This document shows, piece after piece, positions 1 to 11,700 of a stretch of DNA of 64,000 nt. The notes under the pieces are model-generated. The model saw only the letters and a list, made by a program, of their open reading frames with translations. It was not told where the DNA came from and made no database searches. This DNA is from Gracilaria gracilis (lineage: Eukaryota; Rhodophyta; Florideophyceae; Gracilariales; Gracilariaceae): assembly GCA_030374805.1 (NCBI GenBank), contig JARGSG010000135.1, forward strand, positions 1 through 64,000. Direction: 5' to 3'. Within the stretch, counting starts at the first letter, position 1. Each line of letters begins with the position of its first letter. A program made the position numbers and the translations under genes.

Positions 1-262
1 CCGTCGGAAATGCTCACGAGAACGTATAGTGGACGTTACCTTCTCAATCACGTTCGTTGCCTTCACTTCCTGACCGAACACTGCGCCCGCTCAATATAGG
101 ATTGAACTCAAGGGGTTCCGTATTTCACGTTTTAGAATTAACTATCGCGTTAATTAGAAAGTTAAATGATTGTCATAACTACTACGTACGCATAGCTATA
201 GAATAAAGGCACCCAGTTTAGCAGAAAAAAAAAATGAATTGCGTCCGTTAAGTTTTATGCGT

Positions 263-738
263 GGACAGCGGTCCGGGGTGCAATGGCGCTTCATCAGTGC
301 CCTGATGAAGCACCACAACACCCCGGACCGCTGTCCAGCGCCACACCACCCCAGACCGCTGTCCATGCGCAGTGGCCGATGAAGTTGGACGACACCTCGG
401 ACGGCTGTCTGTGGCTGATGAAGCTGGACGACACCCTGGACCGCTGTCCACGCGAAAAAAATTTTAATTTTTTTGGACAGCGGTCCGGGGTGAAGTGGCG
501 CTTCATCACGGCACTGATGAAGCGCAACTCCACCCCTGACCGCTGTCCACGCGCCGTGGCTGATGAAGCTGGACGACACCTCGGACCGCTGCCCATGCGA
601 AAACAAAACTAAATTATTCGGACAGCGGTCCGGGGTTAAGTGGCGCTTCATCACGGCACTGATGAAGCGCCACTCCACCCCGGACCGCTGTCCACGCGCC
701 GTGGCCGATGAAGCTGGACGACACCTCTGACCGCTGTC
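263..738. repeat. Cluster of foldback (hairpin) repeats
   Basis: Three near-perfect hairpins of about 74 bp lie at 263-336, 475-548 and 620-693. Each begins GGACAGCGGTCCGGGGT and ends with its reverse complement. The inner part is TGGCGCTTCATCA...TGATGAAGCGC, so each arm is about 35 bp with almost no loop. Between and after them lie half-units built on GATGAAGCTGGACGACACC, ending in CGCTGTCC. A/T-rich runs such as AAAAATTTTAATTTTTT sit beside the hairpins. Open frames across this cluster on both strands follow from the palindromic, stop-poor repeat and are not called as genes. Related copies occur at 1695-1929, 12283-12420, 13076-13146 and 13639-13712. Confidence 0.9.
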
Positions 739-1694
739 GAGGACGGTTTTCACTTATGATTGTTTTATGAATATTTAAAGCCCTGCATCTTCTTATAATG
801 ACGGAAGGACGTAAGGGTACATCCTATCAAATCGAAGAAGTTAGTTCTACCGACTATCTTCTCTAACTTTATATGATTAGATTTTCCTGTAGCGCAGAAG
901 GTCGTGACCGATAATGAATACCCTCTTTGCGACAACTACGAGCATTATGTGGTTCTCGGAGAAGAAGAACTCATCACTGGCCACGGCATCCTTCTAGTGA
1001 CTATATTGGGGACTATTCTTCTTCAGTGATTGAAATATCAGTCATGGCGAAACACGATTATCTGAGTTGAACAACTCATATAATCGTAGTCCACCATCAC
1101 CGGTAGCTCAACCACTTCCGATAGTTCGACCTAACGCAGTCTAATCTAGTCGGTCTAATAAATAACCACAGTCCAACAGTGATGGAGCTGGCTGTCAAAG
1201 CCAAAGCCGATTACATGAGTTGAACAACTCAAATAATCGTACTCGACCATCACGGCCAGCTCAAGCACTTCCGAATGTTCTCAGTAAAGCAAGGATGCAG
1301 AAGTGGCATACACTGTGTCCGGCGACTCTGGCTTGAATACGCAATAGCATGGAAAATAGAAGAGTACGCCAGTTAGTACGATTCACAGAAAACGAACAAA
1401 ATTGTCGAACGTACCTTGTGTGCCACTACGTTCGCGCAACAGAACGAGGACGGAAAAAGCACCTCCCTTATACAGTTTCCGGCGATATGTTCTTCTTCTG
1501 TCACAACCGAGAGGATCATTTGGTTGTGACAGGAGAAGGAGACACCCCGGAAACCCTAACGGGGAGGTACAGAGCGTTGTGCTTACCGAGGCAGTTGGCA
1601 GGAGAGCGAAGGTGCTTAAGTACACGCAGCGTCACATTGCAAACAAGCGCCAGTCGCGAGGGGGCCGCTGTCCAAGTGAAATTATTTTTCGCGT
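739..1694. other. Gene-poor stretch with a duplicated motif
   Basis: No recognisable gene. A segment containing the palindrome GAGTTGAACAACTC, then ATAATCGTA, CACCATCAC and AGCTCAA, occurs twice, from about 1050 and from about 1209. This is a diverged direct repeat roughly 150 bp apart. Between 1349 and 1783 there are short overlapping open frames on both strands (up to 144 codons). Their 3' ends run into the hairpin repeat at 1695, and they show no recognisable domain, so I do not call them genes. Confidence 0.5.
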
Positions 1695-1929
1695 GGACAG
1701 CGGTCCGAGGTGTCGTCCAGCTTCATCACCCACGGCGCGTGGGCAGCGGTCCGGGGTGGAGTGGCGCTTCATCAGTGCCGTGATGAAGCGCCACTCCACC
1801 CCGGACCGCTGTCCAAAAAATTAAATTTTGTTTTACTTTTTCTCCCACGGCGCATGGAAAGCGGACCGCCTCGAGTGGCACTTCATCAGAGCCATGAAGG
1901 AGCGCCACTGCACCACAGACTGCTGTCCG
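1695..1929. repeat. Foldback repeats, second cluster
   Basis: Positions 1695-1741 are a half-unit in the opposite orientation to the half-units of the first cluster. Positions 1742-1814 form a complete hairpin of the same family, with arms GGACAGCGGTCC-like and CGGACCGCTGTCC, followed by AAAAAATTAAATTTTG. Positions 1854-1929 hold a more diverged copy of the same palindrome. This cluster immediately precedes the methyltransferase-SET block, and a related hairpin at 12347-12420 lies just beyond the transposase. The hairpins therefore flank the block on both sides. Confidence 0.85.
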
Positions 1930-2295
1930 GAGAGAAGTAAGTTATAACTTCGCCTATACTTCCATATCTAGGAATTACCGCACCCCCTCCCATCTCTGCC
2001 TTCTCTTATAACTGTTTATCACCGCATAAGCCCCCCTAACATCGCCCAATTCCCTTCTACTCCTCTACTTTAGAGTTCTGGTGCCGTTTTGGCGTCTGAA
2101 ATCCTCCTTCACATCGCTAATTTTGCAGCCGTCTGCCGTCCGCTCCCGTCTATCATCCGCACTCATCTCTCGTTCGCTGCCGTCTCTCGTCAGCTTCCGT
2201 CCGTTCGCCCTCGCCGTCCGCTGCCGACTTCAATGATCTGTTTTCTCACGACTGCTCCCGTTCTCCTTCCATATTCATAATACAGCCCCCCGTTA

Positions 2296-5200
2296 TTGTT
2301 TAAAATGGCTGCCACAACCACACCCAGGTTTACGTCACCGTCACCGGCACCTCCGACATCCGAAATGAAGGTTGGAAAAATGTTCGGTTCTGGGGATGAG
2401 CTTCTCACCGCGGGTCTCGCCATCCGTGATCACTATGCGTCGACGATGCGAGAGGAAGACGAACCTAGGAAAGTGGGACACAGCGAATTCGTTCAATATA
2501 TCATCAAGAATCGCACTGTCCTAGACGTTGCCAAGAAGTACTTCTATATCCTTCTCGGACACACTCACCCGTTATACAGCGACGATGAGCTCAAGGCTAT
2601 GTGCGAGAAGGGTTCGTACCGTCAGCTGTATCTGTCGAAGAAGTTGCTTGACATCGTGGACGGAGACAGAGACAGGCGTGTGAGGGATTTTTGGAATGCT
2701 TATACCAGAGTGGACTTTCAAGGAATACCGAAGAATGTGACGTTAACCGAATTCTTCAAGTCCATGAGTATAGCTCCCAGGCTTGCGGGCCGGATAGTCC
2801 CCCCTTTCGGTACGAGCATCGTTACACATTTCCAGAGAGTCCTCTTTTTTTCCCTTATTCAAAAAGTATCTATGGAAACGCGCCTTCGGGGCCATAAGAG
2901 GCGTAAGGGGGAGAAGAGATATTCCACTCCTTTTGGGAATGTGCAAATATCGCAGAATCTCTAAGCTCAGCGTGCGGGTTTTGGTTTGCAGCTGGTAACA
3001 AAGGCCTGGGATTGTTTCTCCCAATTTCTGGGATTCCCTAGCGCGGAGGTCATGTTTCTCCCTTTCCTACTGCTCGTGTACGATGATATGCAGTTTAAAC
3101 CCATTGAAACGCGTTCCGAGGGGTTCCTGCACAAGGACAGCGACCATCGCTTGCTACCGAGCAACACGCAAACTCTTCGGGAAGACGAGGTCCAACCGTG
3201 GGCACGGAATCTTCTGGAGGACATTGATGTGACCCTCCGAACGCTTGCGAAGCAGTTCATTTCTGATCTGAACAAAGTTGTTGTGAACGAGCAGTTGTAC
3301 ACAATATCAGAACCTGGACGATGGGCCGTTCTAAAGAAGTTTCACAGAGACCCGTCAAGAGCGTTTGCTCAGAGATTTGAATGTTTCTCTAACTCGCTTA
3401 TGTCCTCCATCTTGGAGACGATAAGCCCATTGAAAATCAAAGAAACACTCATGGTCCCTGATATACCTGTCACGCCGATATCAAAACCGGAGCCTGCCAT
3501 CGAAGTTCATGACGATGACGATGAGCAGTTGGAAAGGGGGAATCTTTCGGAGGGGAAACAAGGAGGGGATGGAGATGGCGGAAGTGGAATGGATGTAGTG
3601 GGGGAGAGTGGGAATGAAGATGTTGGTGAACAGTCGTCCGACGCTGACATACAGCCGTCTCCTGCCATTTCCTCGTTGGACGATAAAATTGCATTCCAAC
3701 GTTGTGAACTGGAGATGGAGAAATACTTTCGAATTCATAATTGCGGGTTCGAGGATATGGTGGAAACGGACGAGACTCTGCTAAACAACGGAGTCTCTCC
3801 ATTGGGGAAAATTCACCTGGTTCTTATGGACCCACCATACAACATAAGGGCCGATAAGAACTAGGAGAACAGTTCGTACGATATGCTGAGCGCTGAGCAT
3901 ATGAAGAAGGCGGCAAAGCTTATATCAAGGCTGCTACGTCCGGGGGCTCATTTCGTTATCTCCTGTGCATTGGAACAGGTGAACCAATGGACGAGGGTGC
4001 TTTCCCTTATTGGAGCATAGGACGAGCGAGGGGTTCTGAGGCGATCGTTTGTTGTGGACCAGGTCCCAATTCATTTTATACGGTCGCAAGGCAACCCCAT
4101 GCGAAACCCGGGACGCAGGTCCTGCTCCTTGTTCCCTGCCATGGAGTATGCAATACATGATGTTCGCAGTGGCCTCGCTTATGCACAGCAGCATGCGATG
4201 GTGAACTATGAGAAATTCAACTACGTGCAGTCGAGGTACCCAGGGTACCACAGTGTTATTGACCAGGTACCGCCCATGTCCAATGGGGAGACTCTTTAAT
4301 GGAAAAGAAAGAAGGAAGGTGGGAGCTACATGTTGCAAAAGGTGAGGTCGGAACAAAAACCTCGCGCGTTGTTGAAGGAGCTGATCAGCAGATTTTCGCA
4401 GCCAGGTGATACAGTGGTGGACTTGTTCGCGGGAACTTTTTCGACTGCCATGGCATGCATGGAGTTACAACGTCATCGGAAGTTTATTGGTTGTGAGCTG
4501 GACTCTGACTGTTTTGCGCATGCTAGGCACGCTGCAATTGTTCAGTTCGCGATGGGCATGCGCGATAATGAGGCGTACATTCAAATGACGCAAGAGATCC
4601 GAAACTCTGTGAATCGCGTGATGGACTTATTTCCCAAGTGGAACGCTCGTCCTTCATGATCATAGAAGGCTCCACCCGGCTTCCCACAGTATCAGAAGTT
4701 CCCACCGTATATTGTGGACTTCCTGGCATCGATGTGGTGGCAGAAGGACATGGCCATGATCGGCAGGCGCAAAGCGCTGCCAGAGTGGCCGAAAACGTTG
4801 CAAGGGAAGATGGGTCTCCTGGATTGGAACGCGATGTTGGCACTGGAGGCCACTATGTGTGGTTGTCGCATTGGGAAGTCGTCGATTCGTCACCATGACG
4901 CAGGAGTCGGAGTGTTTACCACGCGCCGTTTCATGAAGAACGAAGAGATATATTTCTTTTACGGAACTCTAGTGTACCATGACTTAACGAAGAGGAAGGA
5001 GGTACACAAAAAGTATGGGAAAGGGGTTGTTGGGAGCCACCGCCGCACGTTTTCGAACTTATGCGATGGAGGTTAGCCTGCGAGGCGAGGTATTCCGGAA
5101 ACTCCAGGAAAAGAGACGAGAAGTACCTACAATCCCTGTATGGATTGTCCACGCTCCATTTTCGTTGGGTGGAACAATTAAGGACCCAAAATATATGGAA

Positions 5201-5428
5201 GGGGATAAAGATAGGGATGCAGTGGAGGATGGCTTGAAGCAGCGACGGACTGCCAATGTGGCGGTAAGTCGAACCCCAGGAACTGGGCGAACTCCACTTC
5301 AATTAAGAGAATACCGAATGCTTGCCGTCCGGGCACTTCGGGTTGCAAAAGTGGGAGAAGAGTTGTTTGCAGATTATGGAATGGAGTACACATGGGGTAC
5401 GTCTTCGAATCCTATAGTAATCGAGTAG
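2296..5428 (+). pseudogene. DPPY-type DNA amino-methyltransferase fused to SET domain (decayed)
   Basis: One reading frame (frame 1) runs from 2296 to about 5070, interrupted by stops at 2962, 3862, 4018, 4297, 4657 and 4663, with a frame change near 5010-5075. The first stop may lie in an intron, since TTTGCAG at 2985-2991 is a plausible acceptor. The N-terminal ~300 codons are unrecognised. An acidic linker (about 3500-3650) follows. Then comes the catalytic motif MDPPYN (about 3829-3846), and after it the AdoMet-binding motif VVDLFAGTFSTAM with downstream FIGCEL. This order (DPPY before FxG) is that of beta-class N6-adenine/N4-cytosine DNA methyltransferases. The same frame continues into a SET domain: RHHDAGVGVFTTRRF, then in the shifted frame ANV...LRVAKVGEELFADYGMEY. 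The in-frame continuity suggests one fused protein of about 1040 codons. Whether it methylates A or C cannot be read from the sequence. Confidence 0.75.
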
Positions 5429-5917
5429 ATCTGAATTGATTTATGACTTATAGAACCGAAAGGTGTACCATAGTATGTGTAAAATCGAATTCTGTACATT
5501 TTATTACGCTTTCTGTCTAACTCTCGTGTTCCGCAGGGGAGGACGAGAACTTCCCCAAGTGAGTGGGTGTCTTCACTTTCATCATACAGTGACGTGAACA
5601 AAATGGGGATACGATTCGGGGGAGTGGGTTGACGTTCAACTACGTAGAATAGAAGATACGGAGTACATGTGATATCATGTGAAAGTGTAACAGTTTTTGG
5701 AAGTGAGGTTTCGTACAGGAAGGGAAATTTCCGTGCCAAATTTCGGAAAGTGATTCCGAAAAGTACTAAAACGGTGCGATATTTTTACCACACGTCGAGT
5801 AGAGGTATGCGTTTCACGGGAGACCTGCGATCACGTCGAGCGGCGAACACGTCTTGCGGCGAGCGGTGACAACATCTAGAGCACCCCGCCGGGCGCATCG
5901 TCGTCGCCCGATTCCAT
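5429..5917. other. Spacer between methyltransferase-SET and coiled-coil frames
   Basis: About 490 bp with no convincing gene. Composition shifts across it from balanced to strongly G/A-rich on the + strand. A short frame at 5669-5869 (+) has no recognisable feature. The ATG chosen for the next gene lies at 5918. Confidence 0.5.
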
Positions 5918-8488
5918 ATGGGGAAACGTAAAACGAGAAGTGCGAATGCGAATGCGACTGCGGAGAATGTAAGCGGGCGCGCGTCAAAAGGGCGAACGCG
6001 TGCAGAGGTGGTAGGTCGGGGTCGCGAGGATGGATTGGGTAGTACTACGCGTGCGCCTCGAAGCGGCGATGTGGAAAATGGCGAGGGCGGTATTGGGCGT
6101 ACTTCGCGCCCTCCTCGAAGCGGATTACGTGGGAAAGGTAGGAAGAACACGGGGAGACGTGATCGAGGCCGACCTTTGGAGCGAACCGAGCGAACCGAGC
6201 GAACCGAGCGCACCAAGCAAACGGAGTGAACCCAGCGAACCGAGCGAACGGTAAGTGCTTGGGTAACACAAGCTACTTCGCTTCCACATGAGATGGGAAA
6301 TGGAGAAGGGGAAAGCAGGGGAGGGATGGGAGGAAGGCAGGGTAATGATGCGCGGGGCGGTAGGGATAGAGATGGGCGGCGAAGGGGCGATGAATCCACG
6401 CAAGTTGTAGAAGAAGGCAAGTGTGGAGATGTCATAGAGAAGGGGAGGGAGTGTCATAGTGGGGGAGAGGAAAGAACGATAGCAAGAAGTACTAGTGGGA
6501 TAGTTAGCCGTGGTATTCGAGGGAAGGAGGGAGAGAGAGTGGCTGGGGTTGGCGTTCGGGAGGGGAGGGGTCGCGAGAGAAAAGTAGGACGAGGCGTTCA
6601 GGAGGCGAGGAACGAGGGCATGGAGGTTGTGGTTGATGTTAGGAGGAATCGAATGGTGATCAGAGAAAGAACTGGTGTACCGCGACATACTGCAATGCGG
6701 GAGGAAGAGGAAGTGGGGGGTAGGAGGCATATGAGGGAGCATGGAAACGCAGAGGACAGTGGGAGGCGAATTGGGCGTGGGGGCGATGGAATGGGGAGCC
6801 ACGCCAATGTAGAGAGGATGGAGTGGCTCCGAGACAATTTGCCCGGGAGAGTTGTAGGACGTAGCAGTGGTAGATCAGTGATTGAGAATGTGAGAGACAA
6901 TATACCAGTGGATGGGAGGGTATTCGAAGGAGAAGATGTCGTTGTCGGAAACAGGCATAGAACTGGAGAGAACTTGGTGGATATCGCGGTACGAACGCCT
7001 GAAAGAATACGTGTGAGGCATAATGCCTTTCGGATTGAGGACGATGTGCATGAAGTAGGAGTCGGCGATTCTGGGGATCGTGGAGAGAGGAACGGAGCAA
7101 GGGAATTGGGAACTACAGGAATAGCAGAAGGAGATGAAGAGAACTTACGCGTGTTGCGAAGCTCTGCACTGGTTGAGAGGGTGAATTCGTTGAAAAGGAA
7201 GCTGGTAAATATGAAGGAGGATCACTATACCATGATGGTGAGTTTGAAGCTCACGCAGAAAGAATTGGAACGGGTGAGGGAGGAGCTGAAGCAGCAAAAT
7301 GTGTTGATTGAAAGTTTAAGGGAGGCTGTGAAGGGTCGGAAGCGAAGGGGGTGTGGGAAGGAAGTGAAGGGGCGTCGAAAACATGAAATAGAGGTGCCAG
7401 GATGTTTTTACGGATTTGCAAGGGCTATATATGATAAGATTCTCCACTATGCGAAGTTGGAGGCGTCAAAACTCTGTTTTGACACGGAGAACGTTGGTAG
7501 GAGCTGGAAGAACAGGAGTGAGACGGTGGGAGAAAGTAGGGAGGGCAGCATATTTTTGGTTGGGGAGAAGGAGATGGTACCTCGGTGTCCGTATCAAGTG
7601 GAATATGAGATGAGGGCGTATACGTCATCAACCGAGGGAGGAAGTGATGTGCTGTTGAAGTATGTGGTGGAGACGGAAATAATGGGACATATTTGGGAGA
7701 CGATACGAGGAGCGGGAAGGAAACAGGAGTGTGTGGATAATGTGAGTGCGGACAAGTGTCTGAGACAGCGGATGAAGCAGACATTAAGCGATGTGATTGG
7801 GGTGCGGAAGCGGGCGGCTCGCCACAAGTTATTCTCCATCCTTGGATATGATTTGATTGCGAAACGTGCGAAACCTACTGAGGGGACTGAGCTATGGGAA
7901 GATCTTAAGCAGCAGATGGGGGAGGAGCGCGAGAAGCTGATGGGAAGGGAGGAGGCCGGGAGGAATGAGTTGTGTGCGTGGAGAACGAGCCGGTTCGAAG
8001 ACCTTGCGTATTCCGGATCTCGTGCGGTTGGGCCACCATGGGAGGTTGATGATGAATATATGTAATTCAGGAATGGGATGGCGGTGGCAGTATTGGAGAC
8101 GTATATTGGATACGCAGTAGAGAGGCAAAGCAACGGTGAGCGGCAGTACGTGGATGGGACCGTGATGCCCCTTGCGAGACTTGACGCCTGGATTGCCTGT
8201 GTGGTGAAACCTATGAACGAGGTTGTGGGACGTGGAGGGCAAAGACAGCTTTTGTTCTCTACTTTGTATGGGAATTATCTACCTGGGGCTGTGGAAGGAA
8301 TACTGGGGGTAGCCTGGCAATCGCTACAGGAGGAGCATGCCGAGGAGTTTGAGAATGATGGGTTTGTGGATGGAGATCCGAGGTGTGTATCGGGAAACTC
8401 TGGGAGAACTGCGACAGCTGGGCTGTGGGTACCATCGCGGGAAAAGATATACCTAGCTGTGAGTGAGGACTATTTATGGCAAAACTAA
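5918..8488 (+). pseudogene. Basic/Gly-rich coiled-coil protein of the transposon block (decayed)
   Basis: A single frame covers about 857 codons with two stops, TGA at 6227 and TAA at 8063. The TGA lies in a 9-bp microsatellite (6180-6250, repeat GCGAACCGA), where neighbouring units read CGA. A single C-to-T change therefore explains it. Downstream of the stop at 8063 the frame stays open to 8488. The N-terminal ~120 residues are basic and low in complexity, and about 300 residues of Gly/Arg/Glu-rich sequence follow. A heptad-like segment with ERVNSLKRKL and LTQKELERVREELKQQN lies at about 7170-7330. A more complex C-terminal domain (about 7390-8488) is unrecognised. GTAAGT at 6251 could be a splice donor, but reading through is equally consistent. 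Its location between the methyltransferase and the transposase suggests an accessory transposon protein; no function can be assigned. Confidence 0.5.
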
Positions 8489-8757
8489 CACGGAGACTAG
8501 GTGCAGTTCTTGATTGTTACATAGCGGCCTGTCGACCGGAGGACGCGAGTTTCGGGCGGTTGGTGGCACACCGGGCGGAACGCAGGGAAGGGGCAGGGGT
8601 TGATGGTAGGGAAGAGACGGGCTACTAAGGGTAGGGTGAGGTGCAGTGGGGGGGGGAAGGGGTGGATGTATGTGTGGGATGGGGAAGAGATGCTTCTTCT
8701 TTCTCATGTCATGCGTATCTTCACTCCATCCAATTGAAACGAAGCGGGTTTAAATTT
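8489..8757. other. Intergenic spacer between convergent frames
   Basis: About 270 bp, G-rich on the + strand, separating the 3' ends of the coiled-coil frame (+) and the transposase (-). No gene or clear terminator seen. Confidence 0.5.
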
Positions 8758-11700
8758 TTATGAAGCTGAAGCTAACAGCGAATAGAGGCTACGTGTTGGA
8801 TGGTAAATAAGGCTTGGCGGTGGGGCCTCGATAGAACCGATTGAGATAGAATCGGTGAAAGCGCCAGTGTAGACGAGAAGTGAAGGGAGGAGCGGGGTAG
8901 TTCTGGCGGAGAACATGAACGGAGCCAAGGATGGAGGAAGAGCGGATGAGTCCATACCAAGGGGAAACGTTATCGGAAGTGGAGTGGGTAGAGATGGGAA
9001 CTGGGTGGATGGTGTGGTTATGTTCGTCGTCTGTTGCCCATCAGAGGCAAACGCAGTTGAGGGTGAGATCGACGTTGTCGCTGGGGGGGACGAGTTCCAT
9101 GAACTGGACGAAGGCGAACTCTTTGGGAGAAGAAGTTGAAAAAGGAAGGGCGAAACGAAGAAGGGAGATGAGTTTGCAGACCCAAACGATGGATGTGGAG
9201 GGGGAGGGGAGGTGGAGCCGGCGACGAAAATGTGGGAGAACTTTGGGGACTTGGATGGACCGAAGGAGGGGGTGGCAATAAATCGTTGGATGAGAGGGAC
9301 TGGAGAATCCTGGGGCGCGAGCTCGATCCGCTCTTCAATGTAGTTGTCGAGTGCTGGGATGTAACCGCCGACGACGTAAGGGGAGTTGACTATGGTGAGT
9401 CGAGCCTGACGGAGGGCGGGGGAGTTGTCAGTGAGTTGTAGGACTTCGAGAGAGAAGGTGATGAAGGATGGGAGGGCGTCTCTTCCGAATTGTGCAAGAA
9501 TGGATAGGGTATTGGGAGGGAAGAGTCCTTGAAGAGATTTGTGACGGAGGTGAAGATTAGAGCGAATGAATTTGTGGGCAGTGATTAGGTCAGCGAAGGA
9601 GATGTGTTTGCCGTCACGGACGAAACGGGGTTCTAGGGATTGGAGGGGGGAAGCGAGGCCAGGGGAGGAAGAGGTGATGGAAGGGTTTGTGGAGACGGGA
9701 TTCCAGTCCTTGATGGCGTTGGAGCGGTGGATGGCACGAATGGTTTCTTGATGTGCGGTGGACCTGCGCTTTGAGAGTTTGGAGTAATGGGACTTGAAGA
9801 GGGTGTGGGCGTGCTCGAATATGCCGGCATCATTGAAGTGGAGGCCTCCGAAGCGGCGAATGTCCTCGAAAATGTGGTCGAGGAGGTGGAACTTGAGGGT
9901 TCCGAGGCTGGAAGTGTGGTGGGAGCCGAGGACGAGTACGGCTGTGCGCTCGAAGGAGCGGATTTCGAATTGGAGGTCGGTGAGGCGGGCGTCGGTCCAT
10001 TCGGTGAAAATGTTGTATCGCATGGAGGCGAGGAGGAGGTCTGAGTACTTGGAGAAGACGGAAGTGATGGGAGCTAAATCGACTTCGTCACAGCATCGGT
10101 CGAAGAAGGCGCCGATGAAGGAAAAGACCATGTCGAGTGCGCGGTAGTCTTTTGATTCGAGCATACCACGCAAGCCGTCGGTAGTGAAGAAACCGCTGAG
10201 GGTTTGACCGTTGCCGGAAGTGGAGAAGTCGATGTGGAGTCCGTTTGCGCGGGATTGCTTTTCGATGGCAGAGAGGATGGTGTTTGAATGTTTGAGGATG
10301 GAAGTGCGGACGGGGTTGAAGGGGCGACGGGACTTGGAGGAACGGGGGGTGGTGAAGAGTGCTTCTGAGCGGAGTCTCTCGATGGCAGCGAGCTTGGTGA
10401 GCTTGGAGACGCCGAGATGGAAGTTGTGGAGTGGTTCGAAGGTGAAGATGTTGGAAGGGGAGAGGAGTGGGGTGATGTTGAGAAAAGGGTATGATTCGAA
10501 TAGAGAGGAGTACTTTGCGAGGGAGAGGGAGTGGAGGGCTTCAAGGGCTTTTTCCTTTGTGTTGCGGGAGATTCTGGGCTTACGAGCAAGGAGAGCGTCT
10601 CGTGAATGTTGGAGGAGAGTGGAGTGTGATCTGCGTGCGGCGAGGGTCTGGTGCTGAGTTCGGGAGGAAGGGGATTGAATGTGTAGGGGGAGGTCTGTGC
10701 GGGAGACGTTGCATCTATGACAAGGGTGTTGGGGGCGGGTTCCGTGGGAGATGGTGAGGATGTCTTTTGCTTCGGGGATGTCGGCGCAGTAGCTGGCAAT
10801 GATTGGGTGACAGTGGCGTAGAACGCCATGGGCGTCACGGAAGAGGAAGCCGTTGAAACCGGAGGAGAGGAGGGGGCCCAGGGGGTTGGAGGTGGCGAGC
10901 TGAATGAGTTCCGTTTTGGTGTGGCGGGGGATGTGAGAGGAGGTTGGAGGGATGGAGTCGTGGTCTTGGAAGGGTTTGGTTGGGAGGAAGGAGGTTGGCA
11001 AGTATCCGAGAAGAGTGAGATGTTCGGTGATGCACTTGCGACGGAAGGCATCGGAAAAGTTCAGAACGATGATGTAAAAAAAGCAGGAGGTGATTGAAGA
11101 GGATTTGGGGGAGGTGGAGAACTTTTCGGAGTAGATTTGGACCAAGCTAGTGAAAAAGTCGATACCGGTGGAGTCAGGGGTGTGCCAGATGCAGGAGTCG
11201 TGAGAGGAGTGCATGATTGCGGCTTTGAGGGCGGGGACTGCATCTTTTCCGAGGGTGGAGCCCATGGGGTGGGCGAAAGCGGGAGAGCCGGACGATGTTG
11301 TGTGGGAGACGGGGTGGAGGAAGGTGTTGTGGAAGTGTGCGAGGGCTAGTTGTTGTTTGAGGACCTGAATGGGGTCCTTTCGGAAGATGGTGGTGGACAA
11401 GAGCCACTGTGGGTCAGGGAAGGTGGTGGGAGCGAAGCCGATGTTGCTGACTCGGTGTTGAAAGAGGTCTGTTTGAAGTTTGAGACACTGGGAGGCGGAG
11501 GAGACGGCATTGTGGAAGGCGGATTTGGAGAAGGTGGGGTCGTGGAGGAGGGAGATGAGTTCGTCAGCCTTTCGGAGGCCGAGGAAGAAGGCGATGGAAG
11601 AGATGTAGAGGACCATGCGTTCGAGGTGGGGGTTGTTGAGGAGGGGGAAGGAAAGGGGAGGAGGAGGAGGAGGGGAGGGGGAGATGGAGCAGACGGGGGT

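Noticed and set aside
196-753. Open frames up to 185 codons on both strands over the hairpin cluster
   Set aside because: They follow from a G/C-rich palindromic repeat with few stop words; the same peptide appears in sense and antisense.
1349-1824. Two overlapping ~140-codon frames
   Set aside because: Both run into the hairpin repeat and overlap an opposite-strand frame; no domain is visible.
5785-6802. Large minus-strand Ser/Pro-rich frames (216 and 225 codons)
   Set aside because: They are the antisense of the G/A-rich coiled-coil gene and have no features of their own.
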